Shown here: positions 7,166 through 15,688 of the stretch, one piece after another | Position numbering within the stretch: the stretch's first letter is position 1 | Layout: each line of letters begins with the position of its first letter | Assembly (NCBI GenBank): GCA_963727045.1 | Contig: CAVSES010000002.1 | Location: 2,108,001-2,172,000 of the forward strand | Direction: 5' to 3' | Length of the DNA: 64,000 bases | DNA from: Bog-1198 sp963727045 | GTDB taxonomy: Bacteria; Pseudomonadota; Gammaproteobacteria; Steroidobacterales; Steroidobacteraceae | Notes under the pieces: model-generated | Database searches by the model: none | What the model was told of the DNA's origin: nothing | The model's input: the letters and a program-made list of their open reading frames with translations, nothing else | Position numbers and translations under genes: made by a program

Positions 7166-7480
7166 TCAGAGCTCGAGCTGTTGACCCTTCTCCAAGGCCG
7201 ACTCTACGCGCTCGCGCAAGATACGCAAGCGTCCGCCGACGTCGGAATCGAGATTGGTGTCACGATTGCGGAATCGAATCAGCTCGTTCGCCATGTTAAG
7301 AGCCGCGATGACGGCGATGCGATCCAGGCCGACGACCTTTCCGCTATCGCGAATCTCGCGCATTTTCGTGTTCAAGAATTCCGCGGAATCCAGGAGGTCC
7401 GAGCGCTCCTCGATCGGGCAGGTTATGTGATACTCCTTTTCGAGTATCCGGATGCTGACTCTCGCTTGATTGTCGCTCAT
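7166..7480 (-). CDS. zapA: cell division protein ZapA
   Basis: Cytoplasmic protein that bundles FtsZ filaments at the Z ring. The 104-residue chain has the small N-terminal alpha/beta head (RVSIRILEKEYHITCPIEE), then DLLDSAEFLNTKMREIRDSGKVVGLDRIAVIAALNMANELI, the core family signature, and a C-terminal coiled coil that dimerises. Its ATG overlaps the stop of the upstream coiled-coil gene as ATGA. A GC hairpin (7149-7164, no T-run) lies just after its stop, before 6S RNA. Confidence 0.92.
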   Translation of the reverse strand: MSDNQARVSIRILEKEYHITCPIEERSDLLDSAEFLNTKMREIRDSGKVVGLDRIAVIAALNMANELIRFRNRDTNLDSDVGGRLRILRERVESALEKGQQLEL

Positions 7481-7707
7481 GCCTGCTCCATCGACTTCAA
7501 CCGGCCGATCATCGCCTCGACCCGCGCGCGAACCTGCTCGTTTTTTTGTAGGAGGCTGGCCCGTTCGGACGTCAGCGTTTCCTGCCGCTGCCTCAAGGCG
7601 CGGTTTTCCTCCTTGATCTGACTCACGGTCACGATGAGGTCCTCGAGCCGCTTCTCGAGCCGCTTCAGTTCCAGTTCGACCGCTGATTTTGGGTTGGCTT
7701 CGTTCAT
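7477..7707 (-). CDS. ZapB-like short coiled-coil protein (TIGR02449-type)
   Basis: A 76-residue, almost entirely helical protein with a heptad pattern: LELKRLEKRLEDLIVTVSQIKEENRALRQRQETL and a second half ending RARVEAMIGRLKSMEQA. It precedes zapA by a coupled ATGA overlap, an arrangement known in many gammaproteobacteria where the partner is annotated TIGR02449 or ZapB-like. A role with ZapA at the divisome is inference from synteny and the coiled coil. TATATT lies 8 bases before its ATG, so its leader may be almost absent. Confidence 0.85.
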   Translation of the reverse strand: MNEANPKSAVELELKRLEKRLEDLIVTVSQIKEENRALRQRQETLTSERASLLQKNEQVRARVEAMIGRLKSMEQA

Positions 7708-7785
7708 AGGGTGCCAATATAGAGCGGGGCATAGCGCAATGCAAAGGGCAGCGAAGCCCCTTCCTGCGGTATTATCGGGACAGCC

Positions 7786-8349
7786 ATGATCTCCGATATT
7801 CGATTCCAGGATTTTGAGGACGTGCTGGCGACCGCCGGCAGTCTTGCCGATGCCGCCGAGGCGCACGGCTCGTTGTGCGGCGCCCTTTGCGCGATGTCGC
7901 CCTATAGAATGCAGGACTGGGTTAACGAAATCCTTCCCGACGGCACTTCACTGTCTGCCGAGTCGGCCGCCATGATCGAACGGGTGTTTACGGCGACCGC
8001 GACCTCCTTTGGCGAACAGGGGATGGAGTTCGAACCCCTGCTGCCGGATGACGAACAACCGCTCAACGGCCGCGCGAACGCGTTGGCGCTATGGTGCACG
8101 GGGTTTCTGTATGGTCTCGGGACTGGACATATTTCCGATCTTGAAGCGCTGAACGGCGATGTCGGCGAGATCGTGCGGGATTTCACCGAGATCTCGCGGG
8201 CGACCGGTGATGACGCGGATGCGGATGAATCCAACGAACAGGCGTATGCGGAACTGGTCGAGTTCATCCGGGTGGCGGCCCAGGTCGTGTTCGAGGAATT
8301 GCTGCCGCTTCGCCGGCAGGTGTATCCGGCGCAGCAGCGGCTGCATTGA
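7786..8349 (+). CDS. ygfB: YgfB/UPF0149 family protein
   Basis: 187 residues of the UPF0149/YecA-like family. The signature is in the first 40 residues (DAAEAHGSLCGALCAM) and in LALWCTGFLYGLG at about 101-113, followed by an acidic stretch and AYAELVEFIRVAAQVVFEEL. E. coli YgfB lies beside pepP exactly as here. In Pseudomonas YgfB modulates beta-lactam resistance by antagonising AlpA, but no such partner is seen here. It is divergent from the zapB-like/zapA operon and heads ygfB-pepP-ubiH-ubiI. TATTAT lies 10 bases before its ATG. Confidence 0.9.
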   Translation: MISDIRFQDFEDVLATAGSLADAAEAHGSLCGALCAMSPYRMQDWVNEILPDGTSLSAESAAMIERVFTATATSFGEQGMEFEPLLPDDEQPLNGRANALALWCTGFLYGLGTGHISDLEALNGDVGEIVRDFTEISRATGDDADADESNEQAYAELVEFIRVAAQVVFEELLPLRRQVYPAQQRLH

Positions 8350-8364
8350 GCCGGGAGGCTCCCG

Positions 8365-9663
8365 ATGGATCGAAAGGAGTTCGCGCGCCGACGGCGCCAA
8401 TTCATGCGCATGATCGGCAAGGATGCGATCGCGATCCTGCCGGCGGCACCGGTGCGCCTGCGCAACGGCGACATCGAGTATGCCTATCGTCAGGACAGCC
8501 ATTTCTATTACCTGACCGGGTTCTCCGAACCGGACGCCGTCGCGGTGATGGTCCCGGGCCGGCTGCAGGGGGAATATCTTCTATTCGTGCGGGAGCGCGA
8601 TCCGATGCGCGAGGCGTGGGACGGTGCGCGGGCCGGAACGGACGGGGCCGTCGAACAATACGGGGCGGACGATGCATTCCCCATCGCGGACATCGAGGAA
8701 ATCCTGCCGGGGTTGATCGAAGCCCGCTCGCAGGTTTATTACTCCATGGGCACGCACCCGGAGTTCGATTCCCACATCGTCAGTTGGGTGAATGGCCTGC
8801 GGGTGCAGTCGCGCCGGGCGGACGGCTCGACGCACGAGTTCGTCGCACTGAGGCACGTGCTTGACGACATGCGGCTCTACAAGAGCCGCGCCGAAACGGC
8901 GAGTCTGCGGCGCGCGGCGCAGATCGCAGTGGGGGCCCACCGCCGCGCGATGCGATTCGCCCGCCCCGGGCGCATGGAATACGAGGTCATGGCGGAGGTG
9001 CTGCACGAATTTCGTTCGCACAACGCCGATGTCTCCTACCACCCGATCGTCGGCGGCGGCGCCAACGCGTGCGTCATGCACTATCGCGACAACGACCGGC
9101 CGTTGTGCGAAGGAGACCTGCTGCTGCTCGACGCGGGTTGTGAGCATGATTACTACGCATCGGACATCACGCGCACGTTTCCGGTCGGCGGCCGGTTCAC
9201 TCCCGCGCAGCGCGCGGTCTACGAGGTCGTGTTGGAGGCCCAGCTCGCCGCCATCGACAAGGTGCGTTCCGGAAACCATTGGAACCATCCGCACGAGGCT
9301 GCGGTGCGCGTGATCACGCAGGGACTGGTCAAACTCGGGCTGCTCCAGGGAAAAGTCGCCGGGCTCATCAAATCCGAGGCTTATCTGCCGTTCTTCAGCC
9401 ATCGCACCGGCCATTGGCTCGGAATCGACGTGCATGACGTCGGCGACTACAAGGTCGGCGGCGAATGGCGGGTATTGGAGCCGGGGATGGTGCTGACCGT
9501 CGAGCCCGGAATCTACATCCGGCCCTCCTCCAAGGTTCCGAAGGAATTCTGGAACATCGGCGTTCGCATCGAAGACGAAGCGCTGGTGACCGCCGACGCG
9601 GCCGAGGTGCTCACCGGCGCGCTCGAGAAAGCTCCCGACGCGATCGAAGCACTCTCGCAATGA
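8365..9663 (+). CDS. pepP: Xaa-Pro aminopeptidase P
   Basis: Cytoplasmic dimanganese peptidase that removes an N-terminal residue preceding proline. The N-terminal aminopeptidase-P domain (RRRQFMRMIGKDAIAILPAAPVRLRNGDIEYAYRQDSHFYYLTGF) is followed by the pita-bread catalytic domain. Metal ligands are in LLLDAGCEHDYYASDITRTFP (two Asp), HRTGHWLGIDVHDVG (His), VEPGIYI (Glu) and RIEDEALV (Glu). The 432-residue length is standard. It lies 15 bases after ygfB and its stop overlaps the ubiH start, matching the E. coli ygfB-pepP-ubiH-ubiI order. Confidence 0.97.
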   Translation: MDRKEFARRRRQFMRMIGKDAIAILPAAPVRLRNGDIEYAYRQDSHFYYLTGFSEPDAVAVMVPGRLQGEYLLFVRERDPMREAWDGARAGTDGAVEQYGADDAFPIADIEEILPGLIEARSQVYYSMGTHPEFDSHIVSWVNGLRVQSRRADGSTHEFVALRHVLDDMRLYKSRAETASLRRAAQIAVGAHRRAMRFARPGRMEYEVMAEVLHEFRSHNADVSYHPIVGGGANACVMHYRDNDRPLCEGDLLLLDAGCEHDYYASDITRTFPVGGRFTPAQRAVYEVVLEAQLAAIDKVRSGNHWNHPHEAAVRVITQGLVKLGLLQGKVAGLIKSEAYLPFFSHRTGHWLGIDVHDVGDYKVGGEWRVLEPGMVLTVEPGIYIRPSSKVPKEFWNIGVRIEDEALVTADAAEVLTGALEKAPDAIEALSQ

Positions 9664-10892
9664 CGCAGCCAGCCGACATCGCCATCGTCGGCGGCGGGAT
9701 GGTTGGAGCCAGCCTCGCCGTCGCACTGGCGCCGCTCAAGTTGAGGATCGCCCTCGTGGAAGCCGTACCGCACGACTCTGCGTCGCAGCCAAGCTTCGAT
9801 GAGCGCACCACGGCCCTGTCGAACGGCAGCCGTCGGATCCTGGAAACTCTCGGGGTGTGGTCGGGCGTCGAATCGCTGGCGACGCCGATCCGCAGGATTC
9901 ACGTCTCGGATCAGGGGCGATTCGGCTTTGCGCGCATCGATGCGGCGGAACAGGGACTCGAGGCCATGGGATACGTCGTGCCGAACCGGGCGCTCGGTGC
10001 CTCGCTGTGGCCGCGCCTGCGGGATAGTTCCAATGTCGAAGTCTACTGCCCCGGGACGGTCGCCCGTGTCGTGGGCGGCGAACGCACCGTCGAGTTGCAG
10101 ATCGCGCAGGGGGCCGGAACGACGAGTGTCGAGGCGAACCTGGTGGTTGCGGCCGACGGCGTGCAATCGGCGGTACGCAGGGCCTTTGGCGTCGAGGCGG
10201 AAACCCGCGACTATGAGCAGACCGCCGTCATCACCACCGTGCTGCCGCAGCGATTCCATGACCATGTGGCATTCGAGAGATTTACGGACTCAGGGCCGCT
10301 GGCGCTGCTCCCTCTCGAGGGCGGCCGCTGCACCCTGGTTCTGACGTTGAGCCGGGCGGCGGTGGAATCGGCCATGTCGTGGTCGGACCAGGAATTTCTC
10401 GCCGAGGTGCAGCGAAGGTTTGGATTCCGCCTCGGCCGGTTTCTCAAAGCGGGGCGCCGGGTCCCATACCCACTCTCGCTCACCCGCGCCGAGCGTTTGA
10501 GTGCGGGGCGCTGCGTGATCATTGGCAATGCAGCGCAGGGACTGCATCCGGTTGCCGGCATGGGCTTCAATCTGGGATTGCGGGACGTCGCGAGCCTCGC
10601 CGAACTCATAGCCGAACGGCGCCACGAAGTTGGCTTCGATGCCGGCGCGTCGAGCCTGCTGGCCGAATACGATGCGTGGCGCGCGGCCGACCGTGGCGGC
10701 GTGATTGCGTTCACCGACGGCCTCGTGCGAACGTTCGCGAGCCCATTGAACGTGGTGCGCCATCTGCGCAATGCCGGGCTGCTGGCGTTCGATCTGTTTC
10801 CGCCCGCAAAAGCCGCGCTGTCGCGCTTGAGCATGGGCGCCGGCGGCCACACGCGAATCCCGAAATTGGCGCGCGGGGTCGCGCTCCAATGA
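9660..10892 (+). CDS. ubiH: 2-octaprenyl-6-methoxyphenol hydroxylase
   Basis: FAD-dependent monooxygenase that hydroxylates the ubiquinone ring. The 410-residue protein has the dinucleotide fold IAIVGGGMVGASLAVAL at 7-23, LVVAADGVQSAVRR matching the DG motif, and the UbiH-family signature IIGNAAQGLHPVAGMGFNLGLRDV near 290-313, where the second FAD motif usually reads GDAAH; here it is GNAAQ, as in many UbiH proteins. The ATG overlaps the pepP stop (ATGA), so the ORF's extra upstream codons are not used. It is followed by a second UbiH-family gene, again with ATGA overlap. Confidence 0.92.
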   Translation: MTQPADIAIVGGGMVGASLAVALAPLKLRIALVEAVPHDSASQPSFDERTTALSNGSRRILETLGVWSGVESLATPIRRIHVSDQGRFGFARIDAAEQGLEAMGYVVPNRALGASLWPRLRDSSNVEVYCPGTVARVVGGERTVELQIAQGAGTTSVEANLVVAADGVQSAVRRAFGVEAETRDYEQTAVITTVLPQRFHDHVAFERFTDSGPLALLPLEGGRCTLVLTLSRAAVESAMSWSDQEFLAEVQRRFGFRLGRFLKAGRRVPYPLSLTRAERLSAGRCVIIGNAAQGLHPVAGMGFNLGLRDVASLAELIAERRHEVGFDAGASSLLAEYDAWRAADRGGVIAFTDGLVRTFASPLNVVRHLRNAGLLAFDLFPPAKAALSRLSMGAGGHTRIPKLARGVALQ

Positions 10893-12142
10893 CCGCCCCG
10901 GGCAGCCGCGACTTCGATGCGATCATCGTCGGAGCCGGCGTGATTGGCCCGGTCATGGCGAGCCTGCTCGTCGTGCGCAAGCTCTGCGCCGCCGGACGCG
11001 TTGCCGTCATCGCCGACCGGTTTGCCGCGGCGCCGCCTGCGGATGCTGACTGGGACCTGCGGGTGTTTGCGTTGAGCCGCGCTTCGCAGCGCCTGCTCGC
11101 GGCATGCGGGGTGTGGAATTCGCTGCCGGCGGAGCGGGTATACGCGTACGAGCGCATGTGCGTGTGGGATCGCGGCGGCGATCCGGACGGCAAGGGATCA
11201 GTGCACTTCGATTGTGCGGAGATGGCCGAGCCCAACCTGGGATTCATCGTTGATGGCCGCGTACTGCAATGGCAATGCCTGCAAGCCGCGCGCGGCGCGG
11301 GCACCGTGCTCATGGAGGCGGGAATCGAAGCGGTCGGCGCCGCCGACAGCGACATCTCGGTCCGGTTGAGCGACGGCCGCATCCTGCGCGGAGGGGTGTT
11401 GATTGCCGCGGACGGGCAGGAATCCAAGACGCGCGCGCTTCTCGGCATCGAAACCGCCGGCCACAGCTATCATCAAGATGCGCTGGTCGCGCACGTACGG
11501 ACCGCGAAACCCCATCGCCGCACCGCGTGGCAACGATTCCTCGCCGGCGGGCCGCTTGCCTTCCTTCCGCTCCCGGACGGACGCTCATCCATCGTGTGGA
11601 CCGCCACGCTGCCCGAGGCGGCGCGCCTGCGCACATTGGACCCGAGGGGCTTCGGCGCGGCGCTCACGGAGGCGAGCGGCGGGGTGCTCGGGGAATGCGA
11701 ACTGTCGACTGCCCTGGCAAGCTTCCCGCTCAAGCTGCAGTACGCGCTCGAGTACGTGCGGCCGCGGGCGGTGCTGCTCGGCGACGCGGCGCACGTGGTG
11801 CATCCGCTGGCGGGCCAGGGATTGAATTTGGGCTTGCTGGACTGCGCGGTGCTGGCCGACGTTCTGGGCCAGGCGGGAGGAGCCGACGGCTTCGGCGAGC
11901 AGAAGTTGTTGCGGCGCTACGAGCGGTGGCGCCGCAGCGAGAATCAGCTGGCCGCCGCAGCTTTCGACGGCCTGGAGCGGCTGTTTTGCACGGAGAACCC
12001 CTTCACCGCCGGTTTGCGAATCGCGGGCTTAAGCGCCGTGGGCAAGGTGCCCTTCGTCAAGCGTCAACTGGCCAGACGAGCGCTTGGGTTGGTCGACATT
12101 CCGGAGTTTCTCAAAGCCGATCGACCTTTGCCGCACAAATGA
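10889..12142 (+). CDS. ubiI: UbiI/VisC-like ubiquinone biosynthesis FAD monooxygenase
   Basis: A paralogue of UbiH, 417 residues. It shows AIIVGAGVIGPVMASLL, VLIAADGQESKTR, and the second FAD motif VLLGDAAHVVHPLAGQGLNLGLLD intact. In E. coli the corresponding gene ubiI performs the C5 hydroxylation, so with ubiH (C6 or C1 step) and coq7 the three hydroxylases are all present in this window. Which step each one does cannot be read from sequence, so UbiI versus UbiF/UbiM-like specificity is inference from order. It converges with phhB and overlaps its 3' end by 32 bases. Confidence 0.82.
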   Translation: MTAPGSRDFDAIIVGAGVIGPVMASLLVVRKLCAAGRVAVIADRFAAAPPADADWDLRVFALSRASQRLLAACGVWNSLPAERVYAYERMCVWDRGGDPDGKGSVHFDCAEMAEPNLGFIVDGRVLQWQCLQAARGAGTVLMEAGIEAVGAADSDISVRLSDGRILRGGVLIAADGQESKTRALLGIETAGHSYHQDALVAHVRTAKPHRRTAWQRFLAGGPLAFLPLPDGRSSIVWTATLPEAARLRTLDPRGFGAALTEASGGVLGECELSTALASFPLKLQYALEYVRPRAVLLGDAAHVVHPLAGQGLNLGLLDCAVLADVLGQAGGADGFGEQKLLRRYERWRRSENQLAAAAFDGLERLFCTENPFTAGLRIAGLSAVGKVPFVKRQLARRALGLVDIPEFLKADRPLPHK

Positions 12143-12440
12143 AATCGTTCTCGGACAGGCCCCCGATCGAATGCGTCGTGAAAACAACGTCGCAGTAATT
12201 GTAGCCGAGGCTCAAATCCGGATGGTGGTCCTCGGTATTGGCGATGTGCGCGACGGCGTTGACGAAGCTCATGGTGCGGTAAAAATCCTTGAATTTGTAC
12301 GAGCGCTTCAGGCTCCTCGAATCCTTGGCAATTCGCCAGTCTTCATGCAGCTGCTTGCGCAGGACTTTCGCTTGAGCGGGCGTCAGCGGCGGCACGCCGC
12401 CCTCGCACGGCACGCACCTTCTGGCGGACAGTTCCTTCAC
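12111..12440 (-). CDS. phhB: 4a-hydroxytetrahydrobiopterin dehydratase (pterin carbinolamine dehydratase)
   Basis: Recycles the pterin cofactor of aromatic amino acid hydroxylases by dehydrating 4a-carbinolamine. The 109-residue protein has the active-site triad region NTEDHHPDLSLGYNYCDVVFTTHSIGGLSENDF, including the conserved HHP and the downstream His, plus the N-terminal PLTPAQAKVL. An N-terminal CVPCEGG cysteine pair is typical of this subgroup. It sits between two convergent genes; no phenylalanine hydroxylase is in the window. Confidence 0.93.
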   Translation of the reverse strand: MKELSARRCVPCEGGVPPLTPAQAKVLRKQLHEDWRIAKDSRSLKRSYKFKDFYRTMSFVNAVAHIANTEDHHPDLSLGYNYCDVVFTTHSIGGLSENDFICAAKVDRL

Positions 12441-12451
12441 ACGGAGGCCTT

Positions 12452-13669
12452 CTATGGGTTTCTTGCGTAGGTGCGTTCGATGTAACGTTCGACCAGCTCT
12501 TGGAACTCTTCGGCGATGCGGTCCCCCTTGAGCGTCACCGTCTTGGTGCCGTCCTCGTAGACCGGCGCCACCGGATTCTCGCCGGTGCCGGGCAGGCTGA
12601 TCCCGATGTTAGCGTGCTTGCTCTCGCCCGGACCGTTGACGACGCATCCCATGACGGCGACGGACATGTCTTCGACGCCCGTGTGCCGTTTGCGCCACTC
12701 CGGCATCCGGTGGCGGATGTGATTCTGGATCTTCTGCGCGAGCTCCTGGAAATACGTGCTGGTGGTGCGGCCGCAGCCAGGACAGGCGATCACCATCGGA
12801 GTGAAGGCGCGCAGTCCCATGGTTTGAAGTATTTCTTGGGCGACGATGACCTCCTGCGCGCGGTCGCCGCCGGGTTCGGGGGTCAAGGAAACACGGATGG
12901 TATCGCCGATGCCCTGCTGCAGCAGCACGCCCATCGCGGCGGTGGACGCCACGATCCCCTTGCTGCCCATCCCGGCTTCGGTCAATCCCAGGTGCAGGGG
13001 ATAGGCGCAGCGCGCCGCGAGATTGCGGTAGACGCAGATCAGGTCCTGCACGCCGCTGACCTTGGCGCTGATGACGATCATGTCGGACTTGAGGCCCAGG
13101 TTCTCGGCGCGCTTGGCGCTGTCCAAGGCCGACACGACGATGGCTTCGCGCATCACCTCGATGGCCTCGAGCGGCGCCGCCAGCTTCGAGTTCTCGTCCA
13201 TCATTCGGGTGAGGAGATCCTGGTCCAGGCTGCCCCAATTCACGCCGATTCGCACCGGCTTTGAGTAGCGGCATGCCGTTTCGATCATTTCCGCGAACTG
13301 CGGATCGCGCTTGCTGCCGCGGCCGACGTTGCCGGGATTGATCCGAAGTTTCGACAGCGCCTCTGCGCACGCCGGGTGGACTTTGAGCAATTTGTGGCCG
13401 TTGAAGTGAAAGTCGCCCACCAAGGGCGTATTGATGTTCAGCGCGTCCAAGCGCTCGCGGATGTGTGGAACAGCGGCGGCGGATTCGTCGTTGTTCACCG
13501 TGATCCGCACGAGCTCGGACCCCGCGCGCGCCAGCGCCTTGACTTGCGCCACCGTGCCGTCGATGTCGGCCGTATCGGTGTTGGTCATGGACTGCACGAC
13601 GATCGGTGCCCGGCCGCCGATGGTCACGGCGCCGACTCTTACACTCAGGGACGTTCTACGGGGAGTCAT
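12452..13669 (-). CDS. ispG: 4-hydroxy-3-methylbut-2-enyl diphosphate synthase
   Basis: Penultimate enzyme of the MEP isoprenoid pathway, a [4Fe-4S] enzyme that reductively opens MEcPP to HMBPP. The barrel domain shows PIVVQSMTNTDTADI, RINPGNVG, IRIGVNWGS-type strands (VRIGVNWGSLDQDLL) and LHLGLTEAGMG. The C-terminal cluster ligands are CPGCGRT and the distant MGCVVNGPGE. At 405 residues with the ATG at 13669 it matches proteobacterial IspG. The start has no clear Shine-Dalgarno site but TGGTATAAT ends exactly 6 bases before it, predicting a leaderless transcript. Confidence 0.96.
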   Translation of the reverse strand: MTPRRTSLSVRVGAVTIGGRAPIVVQSMTNTDTADIDGTVAQVKALARAGSELVRITVNNDESAAAVPHIRERLDALNINTPLVGDFHFNGHKLLKVHPACAEALSKLRINPGNVGRGSKRDPQFAEMIETACRYSKPVRIGVNWGSLDQDLLTRMMDENSKLAAPLEAIEVMREAIVVSALDSAKRAENLGLKSDMIVISAKVSGVQDLICVYRNLAARCAYPLHLGLTEAGMGSKGIVASTAAMGVLLQQGIGDTIRVSLTPEPGGDRAQEVIVAQEILQTMGLRAFTPMVIACPGCGRTTSTYFQELAQKIQNHIRHRMPEWRKRHTGVEDMSVAVMGCVVNGPGESKHANIGISLPGTGENPVAPVYEDGTKTVTLKGDRIAEEFQELVERYIERTYARNP

Positions 13670-13675
13670 CCGCCA

Positions 13676-13681
13676 ATTATA
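13676..13681 (-). promoter_or_regulatory. -10 element for leaderless ispG
   Basis: Perfect TATAAT preceded by TGG (extended -10, TGnTATAAT) on the minus strand. Six bases separate it from the ispG ATG, so transcription should begin on the start codon. It overlaps the stop codon of the upstream RDD gene. No -35 match is visible at 17 bases. Confidence 0.6.
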
Positions 13682-15236
13682 CCAGGGGTGCAGCTTTCGC
13701 CACCCGCACCACGACCGTACCCGCGATTTTGTCGTGCCAGGCTTGATGGTTGGCGTCGAAGGCGATCCAGATGAATCCGAGACCGGCCACGGCCAGGGAC
13801 AGGAAGCAGCCCAGCGCACGGACGATCGCAGTCTCCCAATCGATTTCCCGACCATCCAATCGAACGACGCGCAGATCGAGCACGATCCCGCCGACGGTCG
13901 AGCCGCGAAGCTTCCACATGACCGCGCCGTAGGCGGCTAGCACCAATAGATGCAAATGATGTTCGTGCAAAACACCAAGGATTACGCCAACCAACAAAGT
14001 GTCGATGAACAGCGCCACCATGCGAATCCAGAACCCCGCCCGGGGCAGTGCGGCAGCGATGGGCGGTGGCTGCGCAGCGGCGGCGGTGTCGCGAGGCGCC
14101 GCACCCGTCGCGCCGGAAGGAGCCTGCGGCGTGGGAGGCGCCTGTGGGGTGGGGGAAACCTGCGGGCTGACGGGAGATTCCTGTGAAGCGAAAGAAGGCT
14201 GTTTGGCAGCCTGGTGTGCCCGTGCGGCCAGTATCACGGTGTAGGCGACAGCACCCAGACCCAACAGCCCCAAGAGCTTGTAGACCAGAAAGCCGAGCAC
14301 GGGAACGAGGTAAAGCGCGAGCACCAACAAGCCGCCGATCAGCACGTAAAGGGCGGGGTGGTTCATTGGTTCCGTGCCGCGTCTGCCCGTGACGCGCCGG
14401 CCCAACCACGCCAGCATGACCGCCTTGCCGAAGAGGCCGGCGCAAAACAGCCCGAACACGACGAACGGCACGGCCGCGATGCCGATCACCGTGACGAACA
14501 ACAACGCCACGAGTACGGGAGTCAACAACATCGCGATGAGCGCGGCCAGAACGGATTGTCCGGGCTGAGCTTCGAATGTCTGCACGCAGCGTGTGAGACC
14601 TTCGCGAAACAACAGGGCAAGCACCGCATAGAGCGCGAGGAAGGCGAACGCCAATCCCCAGGCCCACCCGAGGCCGGGTGCCAAGGACAGCGGCCGCCCA
14701 AACAGCAGGCAGTGATGAATCCAGGTTCGCAGCCAGCCCGCATTGCCGAAATTGCCGGCAAAGACGTTCTGAACGTTGCCGTGCACGATCGCGGCGGGGT
14801 CGCGCTGCAGGATGCCGCCGACCGCCACGACATTTCCGCCGATCTCGGCGTGCGGTCCCAGCTCTACGTTGCCGAGCACCGCAACGACGTCCCCGTCCGT
14901 TCTGCCGTCGACAAATACGTTTCCGAGAACGGCGACGGCATTGCCGCTCGTCTCTCCGGTGACCCGGGTGTCCCCGAGAATGGAGACGACGTCGCCGGCG
15001 GCGCCCTCGCTGCTCGAGGACCCGAATATCGAAACGACCGAGTCCGCCTGCTGCCCGCGGGGCAGATCCGAGTCATGGCCGATGTTGACCAAACCGTCGC
15101 CGTGATGGACGTGCCAGGAGTGCCGGGCATCCGATGCCGCCGGCCAGTCGTCGCCGCGCGCCGTAGCAGCGAGAATCAGGGCGCACAGCGGCAGCACGCT
15201 GAGGCAGGCCAGTCGTTGCCGTGAGAATCTATTCAT
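13677..15236 (-). CDS. bactofilin-like beta-helix / membrane / RDD-domain protein
   Basis: A 519-residue envelope protein with a signal peptide (MNRFSRQRLACLSVLPLCALILAA region). Residues about 60-160 form a repetitive stretch of GDVVSILGDTRVTG, NAVAVLGNVFVDG, GDVVAVLGNVELG and GNVVAVGGI units, the pattern of bactofilin-like right-handed beta-helix proteins. Several transmembrane segments follow (about 190-320), then a Pro/Ala/Gln-rich linker, then a C-terminal RDD domain (AGFWIRMVALFIDTLLVGVILG ... VGGIVLDLRVVRLDGREIDWETAIVRALG). It overlaps the upstream membrane gene by 8 bases, in an operon led by an ECF sigma factor. Function is unknown; a sigma-controlled envelope role is inference. Confidence 0.78.
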   Translation of the reverse strand: MNRFSRQRLACLSVLPLCALILAATARGDDWPAASDARHSWHVHHGDGLVNIGHDSDLPRGQQADSVVSIFGSSSSEGAAGDVVSILGDTRVTGETSGNAVAVLGNVFVDGRTDGDVVAVLGNVELGPHAEIGGNVVAVGGILQRDPAAIVHGNVQNVFAGNFGNAGWLRTWIHHCLLFGRPLSLAPGLGWAWGLAFAFLALYAVLALLFREGLTRCVQTFEAQPGQSVLAALIAMLLTPVLVALLFVTVIGIAAVPFVVFGLFCAGLFGKAVMLAWLGRRVTGRRGTEPMNHPALYVLIGGLLVLALYLVPVLGFLVYKLLGLLGLGAVAYTVILAARAHQAAKQPSFASQESPVSPQVSPTPQAPPTPQAPSGATGAAPRDTAAAAQPPPIAAALPRAGFWIRMVALFIDTLLVGVILGVLHEHHLHLLVLAAYGAVMWKLRGSTVGGIVLDLRVVRLDGREIDWETAIVRALGCFLSLAVAGLGFIWIAFDANHQAWHDKIAGTVVVRVAKAAPLV

Positions 15237-15687
15237 GGGAATGGTCACCTGAAGGCTGAAGGTATAGCGTGCGGTAGGCCGCAGCGCCGAGTCCGAACAA
15301 GATGGCGTAGAGCACGCCGCACACGACGACGCCTTCGTAGAGCCAGGGCGGGGGGGCCGTGCGCGCGACCAACGCCGCGAGATTTCCACCCGAGGCCGCG
15401 AGCGTCCCCAACTGGTGCGACCAGGACAGGGAACGGACGCCGGCGGCCGCGGTGGCGCCGCCCAGAAATGCGAGTCTGATCGATGCGCCGCAAATCGCCA
15501 GAAACAAGATTCGCGCGAGAAGCGGCCAGTGAGCAAAGCTGCGGCGCCACCAAGGCAGCGCTGCCCGGCGGCGCAGCTCACCCAGCACCCGCGATTCGAG
15601 CGTCGCCGGCGCGCGGCGCATGGGCAACTCACGCAGGGTGCGATCGAGCCGCCGCTCCAGTGTCTCCTCCGGATCGTTCGTGATCAT
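15229..15687 (-). CDS. small membrane protein following the ECF sigma gene, putative anti-sigma factor
   Basis: A 152-residue protein. The N-terminal ~50 residues are charged and helical (NDPEETLERRLDRTLRELPMRRAPATLESRVLGELRRRAALP), followed by hydrophobic segments at about 62-85 and 118-140. Position directly after the sigma gene (1 base gap) and the soluble-then-membrane layout are typical of anti-sigma factors. There is no visible zinc-binding HxxxCxxC motif, so it would not be a ZAS-type anti-sigma. The assignment rests on context. Confidence 0.6.
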   Translation of the reverse strand: MITNDPEETLERRLDRTLRELPMRRAPATLESRVLGELRRRAALPWWRRSFAHWPLLARILFLAICGASIRLAFLGGATAAAGVRSLSWSHQLGTLAASGGNLAALVARTAPPPWLYEGVVVCGVLYAILFGLGAAAYRTLYLQPSGDHSHE

Positions 15688-15688
15688 G